Below, piece after piece: positions 47,463 through 55,054 of a DNA stretch of 64,000 nt. The notes below the pieces were generated by a model. That model saw only the letters and a list, made by a program, of their open reading frames with translations, was not told where the DNA came from and did not search any database. Source of the stretch: Phaeocystidibacter marisrubri (GTDB taxonomy: Bacteria > Bacteroidota > Bacteroidia > Flavobacteriales > Schleiferiaceae); contig NZ_WBVQ01000002.1 in NCBI RefSeq assembly GCF_008933165.1, positions 953,569 to 1,017,568 of the forward strand, in the 5' to 3' direction. Position 1 is the stretch's first letter; each line of letters begins with the position of its first letter. Made by a program: the position numbers and the translations under genes.

Positions 47463-48548
47463 TTAATGTGTATGTCCTCCTGCTGCATCCATCAACAGGT
47501 GAGCCTTCTCTAGAACCACCGGAAATTCGAGGGAATCTAAGATCTCGACGTTCCCATTGATCACTACTCCTGTGCGGACTGCACGTTGACGATATTCTCC
47601 ATCTACCACTTCAAATACGAAGTTTTCATCGCCTTTACTGACTACAGCCGATTGCGGTAAAACCATGCCCACGTGTGGCGCGATGATGATTTCACCATCT
47701 ACATACTGCCCCGGACGCAGTGCCTCAATAGCCTCCTCTGGATGCGCATGGATGATAAAGGCACCCGACTCAGGTCGAACTTGCCGACCAACCTGTTGAA
47801 TGTCCCCTTTGTAAATGGTTGGATCACCTGGCAGCATGAAGCGAATAGATTGCCCTTCACGCACCCCTTGAATATCTCTTGGGAAAACGGATAATTCGAT
47901 GTGCATGTGCGTGTCGTCTACGATTTCATAAATCAAGTCTTCTGGCGTAACATGCTGACCCAAGTTGCCATCAATATGTGTGATATGTCCCGTGATTGGT
48001 GATCGGAGAATCAACTCACTTTGAATGGTTTCAGCGGTGAGGTCATTGGGGTTAATTCCCATCTGAAGAAGACTTGCCGCAGCGGCCATCATGGTTGACT
48101 TCTGAACTTCGTATTGCGAAACCACTTCTTGAAGTGCACGCTCGTTGATGGCTTGAGATTCGTATAGCTCGCGCTTTCGATCTAAATCGGCCTCATAAAA
48201 AGCGGTCTTCGCTTTAGAGTCGAGGTATGTGCGTTGCAGCTCCACGTAATCGGGATGGGCAATTCGAGCGAGGACATCTCCCTTGTTCACTCGCTCTCCT
48301 GGATAGAAGCGAACTTCTCGCAGATAACCTCCAAGCGGCGCACTTACCGTCGCTCTACTTTGAGGAGGAACATCTACAACTCCTGTACATTGAATAATGC
48401 TGTAAACCGTATCCTTTGTGGGCATACCAGTTTTGAACTCTGCCGAATGTGAATGACCCTGATCTTCCATCATGGTTTCCGGCGATTCCGACTCACCGCA
48501 ACTCGCGGCAAATAGAACTAATGCGATATATAGAAACTTACTTTTCAT
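47463..48548 (-). CDS. periplasmic adaptor of heavy-metal RND pump (CusB/CzcB-like), lipoprotein
   Basis: A 361-residue membrane fusion protein. Lipoprotein signal ends LFAASC (Cys17). A His-containing start (GHSHS) and a His-rich end (GGHTH) flank the core. The lipoyl halves are SAPLGGYLREVRFYPGERV and LRSPITGHITHIDGN. The adaptor would link the CusA-like pump to its fused TolC channel. It overlaps the end of the pump gene by 4 bp (ATGA), and ends 36 bp upstream of the ECF promoter of the next operon. The His clusters suggest binding of divalent metal such as zinc, cobalt, nickel or copper; which one is unknown. Confidence 0.9.
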   Translation of the reverse strand: MKSKFLYIALVLFAASCGESESPETMMEDQGHSHSAEFKTGMPTKDTVYSIIQCTGVVDVPPQSRATVSAPLGGYLREVRFYPGERVNKGDVLARIAHPDYVELQRTYLDSKAKTAFYEADLDRKRELYESQAINERALQEVVSQYEVQKSTMMAAAASLLQMGINPNDLTAETIQSELILRSPITGHITHIDGNLGQHVTPEDLIYEIVDDTHMHIELSVFPRDIQGVREGQSIRFMLPGDPTIYKGDIQQVGRQVRPESGAFIIHAHPEEAIEALRPGQYVDGEIIIAPHVGMVLPQSAVVSKGDENFVFEVVDGEYRQRAVRTGVVINGNVEILDSLEFPVVLEKAHLLMDAAGGHTH

Positions 48549-51500
48549 TGTGTAAGAAATTCATAGTGAAGAACTGTGCTGTTGTATTGATGGATAGTTT
48601 CCAATCGATCCATCTTCAAATTGACGGCGGTGCGGATGAGTTGAAAATATGCGTAGAATTCAATCTCACCGCCCTCCCACTCAGCGTTGGCTGTTTTCAA
48701 CAACCTCTCGGCATCTGCCTGTGAAGGGCGAGCGAAACTCTCCAACTGATCGGCTTGAAGCAGCAGTTGCGAATGGATCACTTCCAATTGATTCACATAC
48801 ACCTGTTGCTCGTATGCCATCTGACTTCTGGTCACTTCGGCGTCTAGCTTCGCCTGTCGAAGGTTGGCGCGCTCACGAGCAAACCACAAAGGAAAACTCA
48901 TTCCCACTGAAATTCCTTGAAATCCCGAAACCCCCTCTAACATCTGATTGAAGTACCCCACAGAAATCTTTGGGAAGTAAACGGCTCCGCTTTCATTCAC
49001 CTTTGCTTCGCTGTACATCATTTGTGCCTGAAGCGGCATCAACAATGCGCTGTCTAAGGCCGCTTCTGTCGTCACTAAAGACAACTCCATAAAATCACTT
49101 CCCGCAGGAACAAAAGCCGAATCGGTTTGGAGCAATGTGAACAGAGCGCGTTGTGCATTTAAGAAGGAGATCCGCTGATTGGTCACGCTATTGTAAAATC
49201 GCCTGAGCTCCGCTCGGTATTGGAGTGCTTCCGAAGGACGCGCATCACCCAACTCTGCCCGAAGATTGATCTTATCTTCAAAAGTGCTCAGGCTATCGTA
49301 TTGGTTCTTGAGCGTTCTCCATTTCCAATATTGAAGTTCCCAATCGAGATGGGCCTGTCGAATGACCCAGACTAACCGCTGTTCTTCTCGCTGGAATTCT
49401 GCCTCCCGCAATTGAATGAGTGCTTCTCCAGATTGGCCTCTTCGAAGATGCTCCAAGATGGATCCAATGTCTTGATTCACGGAAATGTTGTAATCCATAT
49501 CAGAGGCATTGATTTGGCCATATTGGAATTGAGCCTGTAGGGGATCCAACGTAACAGCGGCACTCTTTTCAGCGCGCGCACTGGCTACGGCCGCCTCCGC
49601 CTGTATCCACTTTGGATGATTCAACAATCCAATTTCCACTGCTTTATCCGCGGTAAGTGGCTGCTGACCAAAAAGTGACCCGCTGGATAGGAACAACAGT
49701 AAAACTACCGCTGAATGAGGCACACTTACCTTCGTTTTATGATGCAGCCATTGGTACAAGACTGGCAGTACAATCAAAGTGAGCAAGGTGGCCGAAATCA
49801 ACCCTCCAATCACCACAGTGGCTAGAGGCTTTTGAACTTCTGCACCGGCCGAGCTACTCAAAGCCATGGGCAAAAATCCAAGAGCAGCAACTGATGCGGT
49901 CATGAGCACTGGACGAAGTCGGTCGCTCCCCCCCTGTACAATAACCTCTCGCAAGGATTTGGTTGATTTCATACGCAGATCATTAAGGTGACTCACCATC
50001 ACAATTCCATTTAAAACGGCCACTCCAAACAGTGCAATGAAACCGATTCCCGCAGAAATGGAGAAAGGCATGCCGCGAATCCACAGAGCCGCAATTCCAC
50101 CAATGGCGGACAGAGGAATGGCGCTAAAGATCAACAGAGAATACTTTGCCGATCCAAAAGCAGCGAAGAGCAAAACGAGAATCAAAGCCAAAGCCACTGG
50201 CACGGCTACGAGTAATCGATCTGTGGCATTCTGAAGATTTTCAAAATCCCCACCATATTCCACTCTGTATCCTGGAGGAAGGTCGATTTTCTGATCAAAA
50301 ATCTTCTGAATATCTCCAACCACTCCCGTGATATCGCGCTCGCGAACGTTGACCCCAATAGCGACACGTCGCATGGTGTTATCTCTAGAGATTTGGCTTG
50401 GTCCTTCAATGTTTTCTACCACAATCAAAGCCGACAATGGGATGGTGTGACCGTGAGCGGTGTGTACCATAATCTGGCTGAGGTTATTGTCGATTCGGGA
50501 TTCGGGATTTAAACGCACGACCAATTCAAATCGTCGTTCGCCCTCGTATACCGTACCAGCCACCCCGCCGGCATAGGCAAACTCAATCAGACGGGCTACC
50601 TCATCTACACTAACTCCGTGAAAGGCCAATAACGACCTGTTGGGAACTACTCGCTGAAAGCGCATCCCCTGTGTAGCTTCCACTTTTACGTCGGCGGCAC
50701 CGGGAACATCTGCAATAAAAGGAGCTACATCGTTGGCCAAATCCGCTAGAGTATCGAGATCTTCCCCATAGATCTTTACGGCAACATCGGCCTTCGAACC
50801 ACTTAACAATTCGTTGAAGCGAAGTTGAATCGGCTGAGTAAACTCGAAAGTTGCTCCAGGAACCGCTTCCAGTGCATGTTCCATCTTCTCCATCAGCTCC
50901 TCTCGAGTTTCAGCGCTCGTCCACTCCTCTTTTGGCTTGAGTAAGATCATTACGTCCGCAGCCTCTACCGGCATAGGGTCGGTTGGAACTTCTGCTGTAC
51001 CAATTTTACTCACCACATGATTTACTTCTGGAAACTCCTCCATCAGCACATGCTCTGCCGCTGTTGTGGTTCGAATAACTTCGGTCAAGTTGGTACCTGT
51101 TCGCATACTCACTTGCATGGCTAAATCTCCTTCTTCCAAAGTTGGAATGAAGACAGAACCTAGGTGAGTGAAACTGTAAACCGCACCTGCAAGCACTATG
51201 GCCGAAATGGAAATGACAGTTTTTGGCTGAGAAAGCGCCCGTTCCAATGTAGATCGATACATCTTCTTTAAACGGTCCATGATGCGATTGCTCAAAGACT
51301 TCGGGTTCTCATTCACTTCTTTCAAGAAAACTGCCGACATCCATGGAACATAGGTAATCGACAAGATCAATGCCCCTACCAATGCGAAGCTCACTGTTTG
51401 CGCCATTGGGCGGAACATTCGTCCCTCTACCCCTTCAAGGGTGAGTACCGGAAGGAACACCACCAAGATAATCAGCACACCAAAGGCCGCCGATTTATAA

Positions 51501-52822
51501 ATGGAACTCGAAGAGCGAACGACCAGAGCTTGATGTTCTTCTCGTCCCAACTTCCCTTTGCCATGTAAGTGAAAGAGGATACTTTCGACAATAATCACCG
51601 CTCCATCTACCACAATTCCAAAGTCGATGGCACCCAACGACATCAAGTTCGCACTCACTCCAAAGTAGTTCATGCAGATGATTGCGAACAACATGGAAAG
51701 TGGGATCACAGACGCCACGATGAATCCAGCTCTCCAATTGCCAAGCAGGACAATTAGAACGAGTATGACAATTAATCCGCCTTCAATTAAGTTCTTGCTA
51801 ACGGTTTGAATGGTTCTTCCCACCAAATCCGCACGATCTAGATAAGGAACGATGGTTACGCCTTCAGGCAGCGTTTGCTGGATATTGTGCACGCGCTTTT
51901 CCACTTCCTCCGTAACGGCATAGGCATTCTCCCCCTTCAACATCAAAGTGATTCCACCTACAGTTTCACCTTTACCATCTTTAGTCATTGCCCCAAAGCG
52001 AGGCGCCGACCCTTCGATAACGCGGGCAAAAGAACCCAATCGAATAGGCGTTCCATCACTTGCCGCTACAGAAATAGCATCAATATCAGAGGTGTTCTTG
52101 ATCAATCCTTCTACCCGGATATACCAAGCATCTGGGCCTTTCTCAATGTAGCTCCCTCCTGCGTTCAGGTTGTTCGCACTCAGTGCATCCCAAACATCTT
52201 CCAGTGTAATGCCCATGGAGTTTAATGCCCGAGGGTCTACACTCACTTCATACTGCTTCAACTTTCCACCAAAACTGCTGATCTCAACCACACCGGGAAT
52301 TCCCGCCAATTGTCGTTTTACAATCCAGTCTTGAAGAGTTCGCAGTTCTTGCGGACCATATTTATCCGAAAATGCGGGATCTACTTCAAGGGTATATTGA
52401 TACACTTCACCCAACCCTGTTGTAATGGGCATGAGTCCGGGGGCGCCCATTCCCGGTGGAATTTCCTCCATGGCCATATCAATCTGTTCCTTCACATATT
52501 GACGAGCATCGAGGGTGGGTAAATCCTTGTCAAATACAACCGTCACTACGGAGAGTCCGTAACGAGAAACCGATCGTATTTCCTCCACTTTTGGCAAGTT
52601 TGCCATGGCGATTTCCACAGGATAGGTAATGAATTGTTCCACTTCCTGAGGGGCAAGCGATGGAGACACCGTAACCACTTGCACTTGATTGTTCGTTATG
52701 TCTGGCACGGCATCAATGGTCAATCCATTTAGCGACCAAATGCCTCCGCCTATAATTCCTGCAACAAGCAGGATGACCAAGAGACCGTTCTTTACGGACC
52801 CTCGAATAATTTTTTCAAACAT
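48545..52822 (-). CDS. heavy-metal efflux RND pump (CusA/CzcA type) fused to a TolC-like channel
   Basis: A 1425-residue fusion. Residues 1-1028 form a complete HME-type RND pump: the TM4 motif GAIDFGIVVDGAVIIVES has the conserved acidic residues of CzcA/CusA. Residues 1029-1425 are a TolC-family outer-membrane factor with long helices (for example REAEFQREEQRLVWVIRQAH). The junction (1033-1054, SVPHSAVVLLLFLSSGSLFG) looks like a signal peptide left inside the chain, which could be cut or serve as an extra membrane pass. Channel and pump in one chain would fix the stoichiometry. Such fusions occur in Bacteroidota. The adaptor gene overlaps at the 3' end; an HVHH protein precedes it. Confidence 0.93.
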   Translation of the reverse strand: MFEKIIRGSVKNGLLVILLVAGIIGGGIWSLNGLTIDAVPDITNNQVQVVTVSPSLAPQEVEQFITYPVEIAMANLPKVEEIRSVSRYGLSVVTVVFDKDLPTLDARQYVKEQIDMAMEEIPPGMGAPGLMPITTGLGEVYQYTLEVDPAFSDKYGPQELRTLQDWIVKRQLAGIPGVVEISSFGGKLKQYEVSVDPRALNSMGITLEDVWDALSANNLNAGGSYIEKGPDAWYIRVEGLIKNTSDIDAISVAASDGTPIRLGSFARVIEGSAPRFGAMTKDGKGETVGGITLMLKGENAYAVTEEVEKRVHNIQQTLPEGVTIVPYLDRADLVGRTIQTVSKNLIEGGLIVILVLIVLLGNWRAGFIVASVIPLSMLFAIICMNYFGVSANLMSLGAIDFGIVVDGAVIIVESILFHLHGKGKLGREEHQALVVRSSSSIYKSAAFGVLIILVVFLPVLTLEGVEGRMFRPMAQTVSFALVGALILSITYVPWMSAVFLKEVNENPKSLSNRIMDRLKKMYRSTLERALSQPKTVISISAIVLAGAVYSFTHLGSVFIPTLEEGDLAMQVSMRTGTNLTEVIRTTTAAEHVLMEEFPEVNHVVSKIGTAEVPTDPMPVEAADVMILLKPKEEWTSAETREELMEKMEHALEAVPGATFEFTQPIQLRFNELLSGSKADVAVKIYGEDLDTLADLANDVAPFIADVPGAADVKVEATQGMRFQRVVPNRSLLAFHGVSVDEVARLIEFAYAGGVAGTVYEGERRFELVVRLNPESRIDNNLSQIMVHTAHGHTIPLSALIVVENIEGPSQISRDNTMRRVAIGVNVRERDITGVVGDIQKIFDQKIDLPPGYRVEYGGDFENLQNATDRLLVAVPVALALILVLLFAAFGSAKYSLLIFSAIPLSAIGGIAALWIRGMPFSISAGIGFIALFGVAVLNGIVMVSHLNDLRMKSTKSLREVIVQGGSDRLRPVLMTASVAALGFLPMALSSSAGAEVQKPLATVVIGGLISATLLTLIVLPVLYQWLHHKTKVSVPHSAVVLLLFLSSGSLFGQQPLTADKAVEIGLLNHPKWIQAEAAVASARAEKSAAVTLDPLQAQFQYGQINASDMDYNISVNQDIGSILEHLRRGQSGEALIQLREAEFQREEQRLVWVIRQAHLDWELQYWKWRTLKNQYDSLSTFEDKINLRAELGDARPSEALQYRAELRRFYNSVTNQRISFLNAQRALFTLLQTDSAFVPAGSDFMELSLVTTEAALDSALLMPLQAQMMYSEAKVNESGAVYFPKISVGYFNQMLEGVSGFQGISVGMSFPLWFARERANLRQAKLDAEVTRSQMAYEQQVYVNQLEVIHSQLLLQADQLESFARPSQADAERLLKTANAEWEGGEIEFYAYFQLIRTAVNLKMDRLETIHQYNSTVLHYEFLTQ

Positions 52823-52866
52823 GATATAGTTGTGTTCGTTCTACAGCCGAAACTCTGACGGTAAAA

Positions 52867-53238
52867 TCAAACACGCGGGGGTCCACGAAGAGTGTGAGAC
52901 TCCACCCAGACTTTACTGGTGGGCAGCGCACATGGTGGAAAAGGGACAAACTGATAATCCTCTTCTACCGGAGGAAAAAGAAAAAGAGGCGAAGGAATAT
53001 CGCCCAATTGAATAGCTAATACATTGGCAGATGACACCTTCTGAACCTGAAAGTGATCAATGTCTCCCGTATTAAAATGGAAAATAGCAGCAAGTGCATC
53101 AATCAGTCCATCTGGCTGGGTCTCTTCACACTCCGCCACAGGCTCTTCGGCCGTATGGTGAACATGCGGCACCACAGAATGAGCGAAAAGGATTAATCCC
53201 GCCGTCCACAAAAACATGGTGTAGAGCAACTTGCGCAT
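52867..53238 (-). CDS. small exported His-containing protein of the metal-efflux operon
   Basis: A 123-residue protein with a signal peptide or anchor (about 1-20) followed by VPHVHHTAEE and a C-terminus ending SHTLRGPPRV. Small proteins with HxHH near the N-terminus and a C-terminal LR-x-PP box are frequently found ahead of Bacteroidota heavy-metal RND pumps; their role is unknown, perhaps periplasmic metal capture. The stop is 44 bp before the pump gene on the same strand. A perfect TAGCTTTG box ends 4 nt before the ATG and probably drives the whole operon 52867-47463. Confidence 0.75.
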   Translation of the reverse strand: MRKLLYTMFLWTAGLILFAHSVVPHVHHTAEEPVAECEETQPDGLIDALAAIFHFNTGDIDHFQVQKVSSANVLAIQLGDIPSPLFLFPPVEEDYQFVPFPPCALPTSKVWVESHTLRGPPRV

Positions 53239-53242
53239 GAAG

Positions 53243-53250
53243 CAAAGCTA
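53243..53250 (-). promoter_or_regulatory. -7 promoter box of the metal-efflux operon
   Basis: Minus-strand TAGCTTTG, CTTC, ATG: a perfect TAnnTTTG with a 4-nt gap. Confidence 0.55.
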
Positions 53251-53262
53251 GTAAAAAAGAGG

Positions 53263-53280
53263 TGAGGAATGGGAGATGAG
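53263..53280. repeat. degenerate intergenic repeat, copy 2
   Basis: TGAGGAATGGGAGATGAG, 16 of 18 identical to 3283-3300, again just upstream of a minus-strand leaderless-type promoter. Confidence 0.55.
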
Positions 53281-53302
53281 TTTGAAGACCCTCTAGCCTT
53301 CT

Positions 53303-53566
53303 TTAATCCTCCTCGGAAGAAACATAAGGCCGATCAACAAAAATGAACAAACTCAAAAAGAAGCACAGCAATCCAAGACCGATAAAACCCCACCACTCTA
53401 TTGCTCCTCCCGAGTTAACAGCATGGCTGCTTGTAGACCCTTCTTGAATAGACAGACTAGAGCCAGAAACGACCGTTTCGGTAAAAAGCAAGATTACTCC
53501 TATCGCAAGAAAAAGAAGACCTATGTATCTTGAAAAAATGCGTGCCTGTCTATTGAGCTTACCCAT
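53303..53566 (-). CDS. small two-helix membrane protein
   Basis: An 87-residue protein with two hydrophobic segments (about 14-34, YIGLLFLAIGVILLF, and 57-76, WWGFIGLGLLCFFLSLFIFV) around a short Ser-rich loop, and an acidic tail. No family was recognised. It stands between the metal-efflux operon and rseP on the same strand, with no obvious promoter box of its own. Reality is supported by the membrane-protein-like composition and the absence of a competing frame; function is unknown. Confidence 0.6.
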   Translation of the reverse strand: MGKLNRQARIFSRYIGLLFLAIGVILLFTETVVSGSSLSIQEGSTSSHAVNSGGAIEWWGFIGLGLLCFFLSLFIFVDRPYVSSEED

Positions 53567-53623
53567 GGCTTGAAATTGAGAATCATCTCAACAAGGTATA
53601 TAAACTACCATTATTTCAAACAA

Positions 53624-53656
53624 AAAGACGAACAACCTTGTCGGCTATTCGTCTTT
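53624..53656 (-). terminator. intrinsic terminator of rseP
   Basis: AAAGACGAA and TTCGTCTTT pair over 9 bp with a 15-nt loop; the minus strand continues TTTTT. It lies 35 nt after the rseP stop. Confidence 0.8.
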
Positions 53657-53690
53657 ATCGATTCTATAATAGGAGAATATGTTTACCTCA

Positions 53691-55016
53691 TCAACCCTTA
53701 AAAATATCCCAAACTCCGAAGTCGTTGAGGTTGGCATAAACTAGAAGTCCTAATAGTAGGAAGAAACCAATCATTTGAGCGTATTCTAACACCTTGATGC
53801 TCGGCTTGCGTCCCGTTGCCATTTCAATCAATGTGAAAACCACGTGACCACCATCTAGAGCAGGGATAGGAAGGATGTTCAAGAACCCTAGCATGATGCT
53901 AATAAAAGCGGTTGTGCCCCAGAATCTCTCCCAGTTCCAAGAACCTTCCTCATACTGTTGCATCATGGTTTTGAAACCTCCAATTTGTCCAGCCGCTCCC
54001 GTCTCTGGACTAAAAATGATCTTAAACTGACGGAGGTAATAATCGAGTTTAGAAATACTCTTGTCCCATCCAGCCGTGATCGCACTCATACCCGAATAGA
54101 TGGTGTGAGTTATAGGAATATTCATTTCAGCTCCAAGACCAATTTTGCCCGTTGAATCTACGTACACAGGAGTGCTCATCGCAACACCATCACGGTAGTA
54201 ATCCAAGGTAATCGTATCGAACTTGTAATTCGGAACCTCAGCTAGATATTGATCAAGGAAGAGTAATGGTTCACCGTTTAAAGCATAAATACTATCGCCG
54301 ATCTGAATTCCAGATGCCTCTGCTGCAGATCCTTCAATAATAGTACCTGCAATATATGGCACACGGAAATTAAGAGGGTAAATGGTGTCGTTTATATCGT
54401 TGATAATCGCGCTCACCAATGCGTCATCTGTGGTGAGGGAAACCATTTCCCCATTGCGATCAACAACGACCTCTTCGTCTAGACCTACGAGTAATGACAT
54501 ACGGACATCATCCGCACGATCGAGCGTATCACCACCAATACTGACAATCTTGTCGCCATCCCGGTAGCCGTGTTCTTTCATGCTTTCCGAGAAAGTGTAA
54601 CCGTATTTCACGTTCTTAGACTCGATGTAACTCTCGCCGTAATACGCCATCATTCCAGCGTAAATCACAATGGCTAAAACGAAGTTGACAATCACACCAC
54701 CGGTGAGAATAATCAGGCGCTGCCACGCTGGTTTAGCGCGAAATTCCCAAGGTTCAGGTTCTTTGGAAAGTCCATCGGTATCCATGCTTTCATCTACCAT
54801 TCCTGATATCTTCACATAGCCACCAAGTGGAATCCAGCCAATGCCGTAAACGGTATCGCCAATTTTCTTTTTGATTAGAGAAAACTTGTAATCGAAAAAG
54901 AGATAGAATTTCTCCACTCGTGTTCCGAAGAGCTTAGCCGGAATAAAGTGTCCGAATTCGTGAAGAACTATGAGGATGGAAAGCCCGAGGAGGAACTGGG
55001 CGATTTGTATAAACAT
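53691..55016 (-). CDS. rseP: site-2 membrane metalloprotease RseP
   Basis: A 441-residue inner-membrane zinc protease that cleaves membrane-embedded substrates such as anti-sigma factors. Zinc motif HEFGH (His19, Glu20, His23) in the first TM and ILPIPALDGGHV near the C-terminus are present, together with a PDZ region (about 130-300). Given the anti-sigma-like protein 7 kb away, an RseP role in its proteolysis is possible but not shown. TAACTTTG (55042-55049) is a perfect -7 box 25 nt before the ATG. Confidence 0.95.
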   Translation of the reverse strand: MFIQIAQFLLGLSILIVLHEFGHFIPAKLFGTRVEKFYLFFDYKFSLIKKKIGDTVYGIGWIPLGGYVKISGMVDESMDTDGLSKEPEPWEFRAKPAWQRLIILTGGVIVNFVLAIVIYAGMMAYYGESYIESKNVKYGYTFSESMKEHGYRDGDKIVSIGGDTLDRADDVRMSLLVGLDEEVVVDRNGEMVSLTTDDALVSAIINDINDTIYPLNFRVPYIAGTIIEGSAAEASGIQIGDSIYALNGEPLLFLDQYLAEVPNYKFDTITLDYYRDGVAMSTPVYVDSTGKIGLGAEMNIPITHTIYSGMSAITAGWDKSISKLDYYLRQFKIIFSPETGAAGQIGGFKTMMQQYEEGSWNWERFWGTTAFISIMLGFLNILPIPALDGGHVVFTLIEMATGRKPSIKVLEYAQMIGFFLLLGLLVYANLNDFGVWDIFKG

Positions 55017-55041
55017 TCTATTGTGTTTCTTTCTATTGCGT

Positions 55042-55049
55042 CAAAGTTA
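55042..55049 (-). promoter_or_regulatory. -7 promoter box of rseP
   Basis: A perfect TAACTTTG on the minus strand, in the 38-bp gap after the aminopeptidase gene and reaching to 25 nt before the rseP ATG. Confidence 0.5.
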
Positions 55050-55054
55050 CGTCC

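Noticed and set aside
49730-49745. Possible assembly frameshift fusing the metal pump to the TolC-type channel
   Set aside because: The frame runs on without a stop, the junction has a natural signal-peptide-like sequence, and pump-channel fusions are known in this phylum.
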